Of a DNA stretch of 64,000 nt, positions 12,386 through 22,189 are shown piece after piece. The stretch is from Macrotis lagotis (taxonomy: Eukaryota; Chordata; Mammalia; Peramelemorphia; Peramelidae). Under the pieces are notes generated by a model. The model ran no database searches, was not told the origin of the DNA, and saw nothing but the letters and a program-made list of their open reading frames with translations. A program made the translations under genes and the position numbers. Position 1 is the stretch's first letter. Each line of letters opens with the position of its first letter. The stretch spans positions 159,236,490 to 159,300,489 of the forward strand of contig NC_133666.1 of the NCBI RefSeq assembly GCF_037893015.1, read 5' to 3'.

Positions 12386-12699
12386 ATAGAACTGTATCTG
12401 GGACCTGCAGAACCCTTGGGGAAAGAGAGACTGAGGAAGGAGCACTCACAGCTCGATTTCAAGCAGATCCCCATTTCTTTTCTGGTGCTCCCTCTGGTGG
12501 ATTTCTGAATGGATCTGGAATCTCAGCACTGATGAGGGGGGTAGGGGGGACTGGGAGGAGAAGTGATGAAACAATTGAGGGATCACTTGTGGAATTGATC
12601 CAGCAAGGAAGGAAAGATTTAGTTCTGCCTTTTGAGGCTTAGAAGTCCTCATTCCACATAACCTCGGGTGGGGGGGAGACCCTAGATGGTAGTTAGGGA
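12386..12699 (+). other. ERV1 leader (primer-binding and packaging region)
   Basis: Non-coding stretch between LTR and gag. The primer-binding site should follow the LTR. A candidate starting 'tgggacctgcagaaccc' lies at about 12,399, displaced from the LTR end by roughly 13 nt; I could not assign it to a tRNA. Confidence 0.5.
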
Positions 12700-14131
12700 T
12701 CTAAAGGGGTGCCTAATGGTGTGGAGGAGGAGTTCCTCTCTTGTATACCCAAAGAAAGCACTTTAGAAAGAAAATTAGTTGGCTGGGTTATTGAAGGTGC
12801 TGTCCAGGGTAAAGAGAAAAGTAAGTTCATCAAATACTGTTTTTTGAAAGACCTAAAACCCGCATTCAAGTTCAGTCCCTGTGGTGGCCAAAATTCAAAT
12901 TTGATGAAGATTGGGTATGCCAAATTTTGAATATTTTTGTGAATAATAAGGTACCACTAAGCAAATAGTGGGTAGAATATTCAGCATGCCTGATAATTGG
13001 GGATACTATATTATTTTTAATAAGTTAGAAAGGGACAAGAAACGTAAGTATGATCCTCTGGTAATATCGCCTCCATCTGACTCTCACTCTACTCCAAGTT
13101 CTCTGACTTCTTCTAGAGAGGAAGAAGCTGACAATAAAGCCCAAGAGGAATGGGAAAATTTAGAGAAAGGAGAATAAGAAACATTTTCTAAATTAAGGAA
13201 GGAGCAATGCAAAAGTGATATAGAGAATCTCCCCTTCTTAACTGATCAAGTCTTTGTCTTTGTTTACATTACAGGAGGTTCCAGTGGGAAGACAGGGAGG
13301 GGGAATAGGTTTATGTGAATGTCCCTTTAAGTACATCAGAAGTCAGGGCATTCAAAAAGGAGATGAAATCATTAGAAGAGGACCCAGTGGGGTTATCTGA
13401 CCAATTGCAACAATTCTAAGTGCCAATCTCTTCACTTGAGGGGGATTAATGTCAATCTTGAATTTCCTCTTTATGGAGGAAGAGACAGGAATTATTAGGA
13501 AGGCAGTCATGGAGGGGTGGAAGAGGAAATATCTCCCAGATCCAGGGATTCTATCTGAAGAAGTTAAATACCCTAATATAGATCCAGGCTAGGATAATGA
13601 TGACCCAGCTCATAGAAGACAAATGCATTATTTAAGGGATCTTATTATCTTGGGAATGAAGAAAGCCATCCTCAAGTCCCAAAATCTGAACAAGGTTTTT
13701 GAAGTATTCCAAGAGAAGGATGAGATACCTTCTAGATTTCTTGAGAGAATGAGGGAGAATGTGATAAAATATTAGGGTTTGGATCTCCAGGATCCTGTTA
13801 TGTAAGGCATATTGAAGATACATTTTTTCACCAATGCCTGGCCCAATATTAATAAGAAATTGCAGAAATTAGAAAGATGGAATGCAGAACCACTTGAGGA
13901 ACTTTTAAGGGAGGCACAGAGAGTTTATAGCAGGAAAGAGGATGAGATGACGTAAAAGAAAGCCAGGATATTGGTTCAGGCTGTTAGTGGGGAAGTTAAG
14001 GGAGAATTTGCCCATATTGGGGCATGGAAAGGGGATCAGTGGAAAGAAAAATGGCAGGAGTGAAGGAAAGCAAAAGAGGGAAATGGAGTGGATGGAATGA
14101 ATGTTTTAAATGTGGTAGAGAAAGACATTTT
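12700..14131 (+). pseudogene. ERV1 gag pseudogene (matrix, capsid, 5' part of nucleocapsid)
   Basis: Gag builds the virion core. A matrix-like piece runs 12,709-12,930 (contains IPKESTLERKLVGWVIEG); it lacks an ATG at its head, so the original start is probably lost or further upstream. A serine/proline/acid-rich piece follows (12,968-13,177), like the segment between matrix and capsid. A capsid piece, about 13,470-13,960, includes SRFLERMRENV, then LQKLERWNAEPLEELLREAQ, resembling the end of gammaretroviral capsid. A nucleocapsid zinc knuckle starts as CFKCGRERHF at about 14,102-14,131 and is cut there by the nested insert. At least five in-frame stops are visible in the capsid portion. Confidence 0.85.
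14118..14131 (+). repeat. target-site duplication, left copy (nested insert)
   Basis: 'gagaaagacatttt' matches 15,204-15,217 exactly over 14 bases. In the uninterrupted gag the sequence would have read ...acatttt followed by aaaagag, so the cut lies at TTTT/AAAA, the preferred L1 endonuclease site. Confidence 0.95.
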
Positions 14132-14137
14132 TTTTTT

Positions 14138-14182
14138 GGAAATAAAATGAAAATTTATTAAAAAGGTTATAAGACATAAGGA

Positions 14183-14255
<73 letters not shown>

Positions 14256-14309
14256 GAGAACAGCCAAGCATCCTTGACTGGGCCATGGTCAGGGAAGACT
14301 GAACCAGCC
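14138..14309 (-). repeat. R region, 3' copy of nested retroviral transcript
   Basis: Minus-strand reading begins 'ggctggttcagtcttccctg', passes a long CT (GA on plus, about 14,187-14,258) tract, an aataaa signal and ends 'attttatttcc' before the A run. It corresponds to 15,045-15,203 with only scattered differences and a different dinucleotide length. Confidence 0.88.
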
Positions 14310-14593
14310 CTGAACTTGAGTTCAGTTCAGGTTTTTATGTCTTGCCTCTCATCCAGAGGGCAAAAGGTGAACTCCCTTCCCCTATACTTGACCTAGAATT
14401 AGGTAGAGAGTAAAACCCAAGGGGATAGGGTACAAATTTTACATTAAACAATGGTATTTTAAGAATGGGGAGGGTCCCCATGGGAGGGTCCCCACCCAAG
14501 ATTATAATTATTTCTGTTACAATCATAATTCTCTACTTCAAGTCAATTTACATCCCAAGAGTCAATTTACATGTCCACCCAAATTCTGTTACA
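14310..14593 (-). promoter_or_regulatory. U3 of nested retroviral transcript
   Basis: Minus-strand U3-like sequence starting 'tgtaacagaatttgggtgg', preceded (14,594-14,620) by a purine-rich tract 'gggaaggaggaagagaa'. The TATA-like 'cataaaaacc' at about 14,332-14,341 lies about 25-30 nt before the inferred RNA start at 14,309. The match of this predicted start with the actual 5' end of the insert (15,203) supports the assignment. Confidence 0.75.
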
Positions 14594-14955
14594 TTCAAAT
14601 TCTCTTCCTCCTTCCCTGCATCATTCCCACCTCAGTCATTTTAGGACCAGTTCTCTGAGCCTTTCAGAGTCCATTTGGAGATGAATGTATTACAGTGAGG
14701 ACTTCATTGAGGCAGGGTCCAGGAAATGATTGGCTGGCACAGCTGGTTGGCATGCTGTAGAGACTGGTCTTGGAGTTATATAGCTATAAACCAGAGCATC
14801 AGGTGGTTTGAGCACTAAAGAGAACCAAGAATGTTTCAGGCTGCCATTTGGTATAAGAGATTCAGAAAAAAATCATAATTCAGTTGTTGCTCATGGAGCT
14901 AAGGACAGTGGCTATGGAGCTCAATCCAATTTCCCAGTCTGTGTAGAGAGAATCC

Positions 14956-15044
14956 TTTTGTTGGCTGCCAAAATGTAGCCACTGGCTACTTGGGTTCGGT
15001 TATGTCTATGAGGAATCATTATTTAGACTCAGGAAAGCACAGGT
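14956..15044 (-). other. U5 and primer-binding site of nested retroviral transcript
   Basis: On the minus strand, 'acctgtgctttcctgagtct' follows R immediately (the polyA position in R copy 2), and U5 ends 'gtggctaca' at 14,975. After a short spacer, 'tggcagccaacaaaagg' (about 14,956-14,972) is where a primer tRNA would pair; tRNA identity is not assigned. The tgtaac start of U3 and the ctaca end of U5 fit the usual TG...CA LTR borders. Confidence 0.7.
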
Positions 15045-15091
15045 GGAAATAAAACAAAAATTTATTTAAAAGGTTACAGGACATAAAGAAG

Positions 15092-15145
<54 letters not shown>

Positions 15146-15203
15146 AAGAACAGCCAGCCAAGCAGCCTTGGCTGGGCCATGGTCAGAGAAGTCTGAGCCA
15201 GCC
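15045..15203 (-). repeat. R region, 5' copy of nested retroviral transcript
   Basis: Minus-strand reading begins 'ggctggctcagacttctctg' at the very edge of the insert, with the CT tract (GA on plus, about 15,093-15,141) and 'aaataaattttt' polyadenylation signal at 15,056-15,069. Because insertion began here, L1 reverse transcription reached the 5' end of the RNA. Confidence 0.88.
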
Positions 15204-15217
15204 GAGAAAGACATTTT
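15204..15217 (+). repeat. target-site duplication, right copy (nested insert)
   Basis: Second exact copy of 'gagaaagacatttt', followed by aaaagag, where the interrupted gag nucleocapsid sequence resumes. Confidence 0.95.
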
Positions 15218-15340
15218 AAAAGAGAATGCTCTGTGTTGGAGAAGGAGGCATGGATCATGCCCCTCATGACCTTTGAGGAAGAGGACTAGGAAACTCAGGG
15301 GCTCTTGTTCTTCAAGTCCAACCAAGAGTCCCTAGTAAGG
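15218..15340 (+). pseudogene. ERV1 gag 3' remnant
   Basis: Sequence after the insert continues the nucleocapsid and gag-pol junction, with frameshifts and stops. No further zinc knuckle is recognisable. Confidence 0.55.
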
Positions 15341-15600
15341 TAAACCTGAGGGTTCAGTTCTCCAGAGAACAGATTGTTTTTCCTTGTGGACACAGGAACT
15401 GAGAGATCATCATTGGCCTCTTTGCTGAAAGGGATGAGACTTGGAGAAAACACTCTGAGGGTCTCTGGAGTTAAAGGAGAAAACTTTTTCATCCCAAATT
15501 TTGAAGAAGTAGAGGTAGAATATGGGGAAAAGAAGGTGTTCTGTTCATTCCTGAAGCAAGAATGAACCTACTAGACAGAGATTTAATGATTAAGCTAAAT
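15341..15600 (+). pseudogene. ERV1 protease pseudogene
   Basis: Retroviral aspartic protease cleaves the Gag and Pol polyproteins. The open piece 15,374-15,565 begins FFLVDTGTERSSL, with the catalytic Asp-Thr-Gly kept at about 15,389-15,397. The rest (KGMRLGENTLRVSGVKGE) fits the flap region. It lies between gag and reverse transcriptase as expected. Flanking stops and frame changes prevent expression from a full Gag-Pol frame. Confidence 0.82.
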
Positions 15601-16935
15601 CTGGGAATAACGGTCCTGAATAAGCAATTATACATTCTAATTTGCTCCCTCATGGCAGAGGAAGAAAGACAGGTAAATCCTGAAGTCTGGGTTAGGGAGG
15701 TCTAAAGATATGGTTTCTCAAAATAACCTTAAAGGACCCCCAGTCAGTGGCATATGCTGGCAATACCCTTTCCTACTTGATGGGAGGAAGGGACTGCAGT
15801 CAATTATAAAGGAGCTACTTCAAGGTGGACTCCTTTAGCCAAGTATGTCAAGGTTCAACACCCTGATTTTAATGGTTAGAAAGCCTAATGGTAGTTATCA
15901 ATTAATACAGGATTTATGGGAAGTTAATTGCTTTGTATTGGCACATCACCCAGTGGTGCTGAACCCGTATACCTTAATGAGTTGGATTCCCCAGATCATA
16001 GATGGTATAGTGTTATTGATCTGAAAGACACCTTCTAGCCTTGCCCCCTCCATCCAGACAGCAGGTATCTCTTTTCATTCCCCTGGGAAAATCCAAAAAT
16101 AGGGAGAAAACATCAGCCAAGGTAGACAGTTTTACTACAAGACTTCCCCAGTTTATTTGGGCAAGCACTGGAGGGAATTCTAGAGATGTTTCCCTCTCCT
16201 CCTTCAGTGTGAGGATGACTTGTTGCTCTCAGGGCAGAAATGAGCTGAGCTTTCAGGTGTTACAAATTAGTTGTTTAAAATACTTAGTGAAACAGGGTTT
16301 GAGAGTTTCCCCAAAGAAATATGCTGAGAAGGAGGTGAGGTGTTTGGGTCACTTGTTCAGTGAAGGTAGCAGTAACATTAGCCCCAAAAGCATCTAGGCC
16401 ATCCTGGACTTAACCCTCCCTCTTACCAAGAAAAACTCAGGAGGTTCCTGTGATTGATTGGATTCTGTAGGTAATAGATTGATTCTTATGCTTTAAAAAC
16501 TAAAAAGCCATAAAAGAAATTGTTAGTTGAGGAACCTGAGACCCTATTGTGTGAAGGTGAAGAAAAGGAAGATATTCAGAGATTGAAGCAAGCCTTAGTT
16601 CAAGAGCCAGTCTTAGCTTTGCCCACCCTGGACAAGTCTTTTCATTTGTTTGTCTCAATATACCAGGGCACAGCCCTGAGTGTGTTGGCCCAGTCCTGGC
16701 CAGGACAATGCCAAATGGTGATTTTCCTATGCAAAGTACTTGACCTAGTATCTCAGGGGTGGCTTGAATGCATCCAAGCTGTGGAAACAACCATAGTATT
16801 AGTGGAGGAGAGCAGGAAATTGACTTTTGGGGACCTTTAGTGGTTAGTGCCCTACATCAAGTTCTGACTACGTTAAACCAAAAAGTTGGGAGATAGCTGA
16901 CAGATTCTAGGATTCTGAAGCATGAGGCCATATTA
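15601..16935 (+). pseudogene. ERV1 reverse transcriptase pseudogene
   Basis: Would copy viral RNA into DNA. Motif A is visible as SVIDLKDTF at about 16,009-16,035, keeping its aspartate. The YXDD box survives as CEDD in the string QCEDDLLLS at 16,205-16,231: both catalytic aspartates remain but the preceding tyrosine and third-position residue are changed. Further downstream, the thumb/connection segment has PTLDKSFHLFVS-like residues near 16,620-16,660. Multiple stops and frameshifts. Motif spacing fits a gammaretrovirus-type polymerase. Confidence 0.85.
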
Positions 16936-17640
16936 ATGGAAAGGGATGATCTTATTCTAACTACAGACTGTCTTTTGAACTTGGCATCTTTCCTGTGGAA
17001 AGAAGAGGATGATAACCTCAGGGGTTTGGAGTATAACTATTTAGATTTAGTAAACTATCAGACTCAAGTGAGACCAGATTTAAGGGAGATCCCTTTTGAA
17101 ATGGAGAGAAGGGTGCTCACTGATGGGTCCTCCATGGTGGTAGAGGGAAAATGCCAAAGTGGGTATACTATTATAGATGGGGAATGCTGGCATGTGATAG
17201 AATCTGGTCCCCTTCCTCAGCAGTGGTGTGCACACACCTGTGAATTGTATGCCTTGAACCAGGCATTTGGAATTTTAGATGGAAAATCTGGGACCATCTA
17301 CAAAGACTTCAAGTATGCATTCAGAGTAGTGTATACCATTAGAAAGATCTGGGAGGAGAGAGGGCTTATTAATAGCAGGGGAAAGGAGTTGATACATGGG
17401 GAATTGATTAAACAGATATTATAAAACCTACTCCTTCCCCCAGAGGAGTACATATGAGAAGCCATTAAAAAGGAAACTACCCTGAAGTGATAGGTAATAG
17501 ATTAGCTGATGAGCAGGCAAAACAGGCTTCCCTAGAGGAGACTGGGACCAAGATGTTGGTCCTTATCCTAGAAGTTCTACCCCCCCAGAATGAATCTCAA
17601 TATTCAATAAGAAGAAGGGGGAAGAGCTAACAAAAATTGG
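16936..17640 (+). pseudogene. ERV1 RNase H pseudogene
   Basis: The longest open piece in the provirus, 16,936-17,424 (162 codons). RNase H removes the RNA strand during reverse transcription. Active-site residues can be followed: TDGSS (Asp kept, near 17,118), CELYAL (Glu kept, near 17,240), YKDFKYAF (Asp kept though the usual following Ser is Phe, near 17,305). In another frame after a stop, GNRLADEQAK (final Asp, near 17,495). An interior stretch WEERGLINSRGKEL is shared with a fragment inside ERV2 at 48,840-49,135. Frameshifts after 17,424 break the link to integrase. Confidence 0.88.
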
Positions 17641-18640
17641 AGGTATTGAGACAGAAGCAGGGTGGTGCATACTCCATGATGGAAGAAAGATATTAAATAT
17701 AGAACTCGCTAGAGAAATATTAAGAGTCTTATGTCAGGGAAGTCATTAGGGTACCCAAGTGATGTGTGATACATTCTTAAGGTTTTATAGGTATATAGGA
17801 ATATACATTGTAGACAAACAAATTACTGGAAGGTGCCAAATATGTCAAAGGCTTAACAAGAAAGTGAAAAGAAAAACCAACGTCTGGTGGAAGGGAGATC
17901 AGTTTAAGACCCTTCCAGAGCATTCAGATGGATTATACTGAGATGCTGCTTGTGGGGAGGTTAAAATATTTATTGGTAATAGTAGATCGCGTTTTGGGCT
18001 GGGTGGAGGTTTACCCCTCAAGTGCAGCCATTGCCTCTGGGATCAGTTAGGCTTTGTTAAAGTAAATCATGCCTTGGTTCATGTTGTTGGGATGAATTGA
18101 CTTTGACAATGGGACACACTTTACATCAAAGTTATTACAGAATATTATGAATTGCATGGGCATACAAATGGGAATTTCATGTACCATGGTATCCTTCTTC
18201 TTCTGGGAAGATAGAAAGGATAAACCAAACAATAAAGAATAAATTATTGAAGTTAGGGCTTTAGACCAAGTTACTTGGGACCAAGTGCATCCCAAGTGCT
18301 CTGTTGAGAATTAGAACAACCTCTAGGAAAGACATTGGATCATCTCCATATGAAATGTTGTTTGAGTTACCTTATATGGGAAGGGGAACTGAACTCCCTA
18401 CTTTGGAGTCCAAAGATAAATTTTTAAGAAATTACATTCTGGCAGTTTCATCCTCCCTAGCAGATCTTTGACATAGTGTTCTTTTGGCTCAGACTCCACC
18501 ATTAGAGTTTCTACTTTATGTCTTGTGATTGGGTACTTATAAGTTGTGGAGAGAGCTGAAACTTTATCCAAGCTGGGATGGACTGTTCCTGATCCTTTTA
18601 TCTACAGAGCCTGCTGTGTGGATGGCAGAATGGAGTTGGA
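17641..18640 (+). pseudogene. ERV1 integrase pseudogene
   Basis: Integrase inserts viral DNA into chromosomes. The zinc-binding end shows CQICQR at about 17,840. The catalytic core is in several frames but each acidic residue is traceable: QMDYTE (Asp codon 17,931-17,933), FDNGTHF (Asp 18,105-18,107) and GKIERIN (Glu 18,214-18,216), with spacing close to the standard D,D-35-E. Frameshifts lie between these blocks and stops follow, so the enzyme cannot be made as one chain. The C-terminal DNA-binding part decays into env. Confidence 0.85.
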
Positions 18641-18759
18641 TTCATTATTCTATGGTGAAAGGACCAGTGGAAGAACCCCAAGACTGGAAGGTTCATGAGA
18701 ATTCAGAGCCCCTAAAGATTGTTCTTTGTTGGAAGAAACACTAAGGACTGGAAAAACTG

Positions 18760-20740
18760 CAATGGCTCACTGTTGGGTAATGTTTTTAACTTGAAAATGT
18801 TTCTATGTTTCCATACTATACTAATAGAGAGGAGAAGGGTGGTGGTGGAGTGGGAGACACACTCCTTTTGAGAAAAAAAGAGAGTGGGTTTTCATGTGAT
18901 AGAGTTATATTGTGCCTGAGTCTGTATAACCTATCTAGGGAGAATGGCAAATGGGGTATTGGAAGTGATAGGAGGTTCTTGCTGAAGGATATCACTATGT
19001 TTGCTCCCCTTTAACAAGTCCTTACTGGTTTGATGACTGCTGCATATACAGCTCCTGCCTCCTGGGGTGGTGGTGGGGAAATAAATACATTTAGCTGACT
19101 GGAATCATTTCCCAGTCCTTTGGTGTGACTAACTATTTTATTTGCAGTGGTCCACATCAGCTTGAGAGCTAACCTTGGGTGCCAATCCCCCTGAGTCAGA
19201 CCTGGATTCTCAGTTCTTGGTCAGAGGTGCACCATGACACAGTATTCTGGTCCAGAGAAGATAAGCATCAGTGGCATTTGATGGAGTCAGTTCAGGGTGA
19301 CTATTGTTTACACCAGCCTGGACAGGGCAATTTCTTGGGGAATAGCAAATGTCTGTACTTGCGAGCAGAAGCAGGTTATATATCCCCTGGACTGTACAGT
19401 TTTCAGAGATAGGTGGACCAAGATTTATCTGCAATGTAATGATGGTACTTGGATCCCTTGTAAAAATATGCGAACTGTGGGCCTTGTTAAGGGAAACTGT
19501 GATTATGAATTAGTATGGACCTTCAAGGAAAGTGCCGAAAGGACCATTTGCAAGAAAATAATTTAAGGAACATCACTAGATATATTAGCTATTCTTGGGG
19601 TTATTTCAATGGTCCAATTAAAGATTTACTTTGATCAATTTTGGAGCCAGAAAGACCTATCTAAACACAATGGTATAAAACCTTGCCAGTCAAAGGAGGA
19701 GCAGTAACTTTGGAAATGTACCTATTATCATGATGATTATATGGCTTATTTAGAAGGACCCTTTGGAAGAAAGGATAAGCAGCATTATCCACGTTTTTAA
19801 ACCAGGAAACTATTTTCCTGGAAGATCAACCAGCATTAAGGGGCATTACTGGATTTGTGGGACTACAGCCTACACCTATTTTCCCAAGGGCTGATCAGGG
19901 AATTGCTCTAAAGTGTTTGTAAGGCCAACATTTTTCTTTCATCTTTTGCCTGGAGAAGGAGGAGACCAGTTAGGGTTAAGGTTATATGATGACTTAATCT
20001 GAGAGAAAAGCAGTGTGGTTACCTCACTAACTAAGACTGGGAATGTCAATGGATGGGGAGATACATGATCCTCAGAAAGAATTATCTAGACTTATGTACC
20101 TGCTACCTGGGCACAAGATGGGAATTGGTATTATAGAACCCCAATTTATATCCAATTTATATATAAGACTCTAAGCTGTTGTGGAAATAATTACCAATCA
20201 CACAAGCAAGGGCCTTGGATTTGCTGGCTGACCAAGCCATGAAAACAAGAGAGGCAATTATTAAACATAGATTAGTATTAGACTATCTGAAGGCTGACGA
20301 AGGAGGAGTCTATGGTAAATTGAACCTATCAAGTTGCTGCCTAAAGATAGATGACAACAAGCAGGTTGTAAGAAGGAGATAACCAGGGATGTCAGAAAAT
20401 TGGCACATGTCCTTATCCAGACCTGGTCAAGCCCATTTAGTACCTTTTGGATGAATTGGTTTACTGGTTCATGGAGTAAACAGTTGATGGATATCAAACT
20501 GTTGTTCTTTATTGGAATATTATTATTACCTGTGTGTCTCTGGAGAATGATCCAGTTAATAACCCAAATAGTACAAAATTGTAGCAGTAAATTAGGATGG
20601 GTGTATGTCTCTAATAATGATGAAGTAAAAATCTTGATAGAAAAAAGTCAGTAGTTCTATCAAGGATCAGGAGTGTGCATTGATGTTAAAACAATTTGAA
20701 GAAGACACTGCAGGTGAAGTGTGAAGACCAAGTTCTTAAT
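18760..20740 (+). pseudogene. ERV1 envelope pseudogene (surface and transmembrane)
   Basis: Env mediates receptor binding and fusion in exogenous relatives. The surface part is a patchwork: a frame at 18,805-19,014, then overlapping cysteine-containing frames at 19,179-19,412 and 19,297-19,566. The transmembrane subunit is recognised from HRLVLDYLKADEGG (about 20,267-20,308), a conserved pre-cysteine helix, followed by a Cys-Cys pair at 20,335-20,340. Tyrosine sits where the upstream cysteine of the CX6-7CC motif would be. A hydrophobic anchor LLFFIGILLLPVCLW (about 20,499-20,543) sits within the open frame 20,400-20,654. Stops throughout. Confidence 0.8.
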
Positions 20741-20746
20741 AAAAAG

Positions 20747-20767
20747 AAATGGAGAAGTAGTGGGGAA
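20747..20767 (+). other. ERV1 polypurine tract
   Basis: Purine-rich 'agaagtagtggggaa' directly precedes the 3' LTR, the place where plus-strand DNA synthesis is primed. Confidence 0.7.
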
Positions 20768-21281
20768 TGTCATGTGTTGTTGGTCTCTACAGGGTGGGGG
20801 CCTGCTTAAGAAATATATTAAAATGGAGGAATGGCCCCAGCCAATCACAAAACAGGAAAAGCTCTAATCCCATTCCAACAATGAGGGGTTCAAGATTAAA
20901 AGAAAGCAGGCATTAACAAGTCAAAGGTGACCTAGAGGTTCTGATCTAATGCAAATTAGTTTGCACAGTTAGGAACTTGAATATTATCCTGCACATCACT
21001 TGTTACTTTTGAGTTTCATCAACATAGCATACATCATATGAGAGGGAAGGTCATATTAGAGACATGTTCTGGAATGGGCAGACCTCTTAGACTTTAAATC
21101 GAATTCCGAGAGACTATGAATATCCAGTTGGGAATGAAAATAATTTCTAAAATGATATAATAAGGGACAGTATTGTATCTTGGGATGCCTCACACAATGG
21201 GGGGGGGTCACCCATGTCTTGAATTATATGTGAATAGTGTTAAATTCTTCTCTCATTCCAGCAAATTTGTTTCTTTTATAG
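20768..21281 (+). repeat. ERV1 3' LTR
   Basis: Aligns along its length with 11,899-12,385: 'tgttgttggtctctacaggg', 'gggcagacctcttagact' and 'ataataagggacagtattgt' occur in both. It is about 27 bp longer, with extra sequence around 21,020-21,050. The TATA-like element is kept near 21,155, but the aataaa of the 5' LTR is degraded ('gaatagtg'). Confidence 0.9.
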
Positions 21282-21588
21282 AAAACATTCTCAAGTGGTT
21301 TGCTGAAGTCAATGAAATTTACCTCTGCATCTCAAGCATCTTTTAAAAGTTTTTAGTATAATAAAAGCTTTTTTTTGCAAGATATCTATGCTATGTATTG
21401 TTCATTTTTCCATGGTTCTTAAGTAGCTTATCTAAGTACCTTGTTTCAATAACCACAATGTCCTGATGTGTCCTTGGTCTATTTCTCAGATACTGAAAAA
21501 TACTGCCTTTAATTATTGTTACTTTTGGAATATTGTAAAACTCTGATGGTTTACCACTACTAAATCTTTGGGGTATTATAGATCTTTT
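21282..21588. other. unassigned sequence
   Basis: No gene or repeat recognised. Confidence 0.4.
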
Positions 21589-21589
21589 T

Positions 21590-21736
21590 TTTTACATTTT
21601 CTAAGGCAATGGGGTTAAGTGGCTTGCCCAAGGCCACATGGCTAGGTGATTATTAAGTGTCTGAGGCCGGATTTGAACTCAGGTACTCCTGACTCTAAGG
21701 CCAGCACTCTATCCACTGTGCCACCTAGCCAACCTA
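21590..21736 (-). mobile_element. tRNA-derived marsupial SINE, minus strand
   Basis: Contains 'aatggggttaagtggcttgc' and ends 'ccacctagcc'. The target duplication is imperfect: 'tagatctttt' before and 'taggtctttt' after. Confidence 0.9.
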
Positions 21737-22189
21737 GGTCTTTTAATCTTTAAGAATTTACTAGCATGTCATCTGGTAAATAGTGGAGGAAAGGGAGAAA
21801 GAAGGGAGAAAGTATGACAAGATTTTTCTTCCCTCCAGAAAATTCTATCTCAGAAGTTCTTTGATGGATTTGACCATTGTTGGATGGTCTACTGCTGGCA
21901 GCTGAAAAAGCAAACTATTTCTGTATAGCCAAAAGTAGTTTAATTCTTCTAGCATCAACTATTATTTTTTCCTAGGTGTTCAAAGTTCCTTTGATCCTTT
22001 AAAATTCCTTAATGGCTCATTCATACCTAGTTTAGTTTTATTTATAATTCCATATATCCTAATCTGGCCACCACTATTAACACAACCACTGCTATGCTTA
22101 TTTGTATGAACTGGTGTGGAATAAAATAAGTAGAACTTGGTGATATATTTGTGTGAAAATCACACATAGTAGACAATAAATGTGGAACA

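Larger units (their letters stand above)
14132..15203 (-). mobile_element. retrotransposed retroviral transcript (R-U5-PBS-PPT-U3-R-polyA)
   Basis: Read on the minus strand, the insert starts at an R-like sequence and ends with a second copy of the same R followed directly by a run of about ten A (T on plus, reaching 14,137), then the target duplication. Between them lie, in order, U5 ending in aca, a primer-binding-site-like tgg element, about 0.36 kb of internal sequence, a purine-rich tract and a U3 with a TATA-like element about 25-30 nt before the second R. A provirus would have U3-R-U5 at both ends; here U3 is missing from the 5' end and U5 from the 3' end, exactly as in genomic RNA. 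With the polyA tail, 14-bp target duplication and TTTT/AAAA site, this is best explained by L1 enzymes copying a retroviral RNA. Processed HERV-W copies in primates are a known parallel. The short interior means the RNA was deleted or spliced. Confidence 0.88.
11899..21281 (+). mobile_element. ERV1: gammaretrovirus-like endogenous retrovirus, defective
   Basis: Two related LTRs (11,899-12,385 and 20,768-21,281) in direct orientation bracket recognisable remnants in retroviral order: gag matrix, capsid and zinc knuckle; protease; reverse transcriptase; RNase H; integrase; env surface and transmembrane parts. The gene order, single-type zinc knuckle, integrase and env signatures resemble gammaretroviruses (class I). 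Subtracting the 1.07-kb nested insert and one copy of its duplicated target leaves about 8.3 kb, a typical proviral length. All genes carry stops and frameshifts, and the LTRs have diverged at many positions and by indels, so the integration is old. No clear 4-6 bp target duplication survives. Confidence 0.93.

Noticed and set aside
14187..15141. Two GA runs 900 bp apart read as independent microsatellites
   Set aside because: The sequences on both sides of each run also match, so they are the same position within a repeated R region.
14132..15203. Nested insert read as an ordinary provirus or solo LTR
   Set aside because: U3 is absent from its 5' end and U5 from its 3' end, and it has a polyA run and a 14-bp target duplication, none of which integrase-mediated insertion produces.
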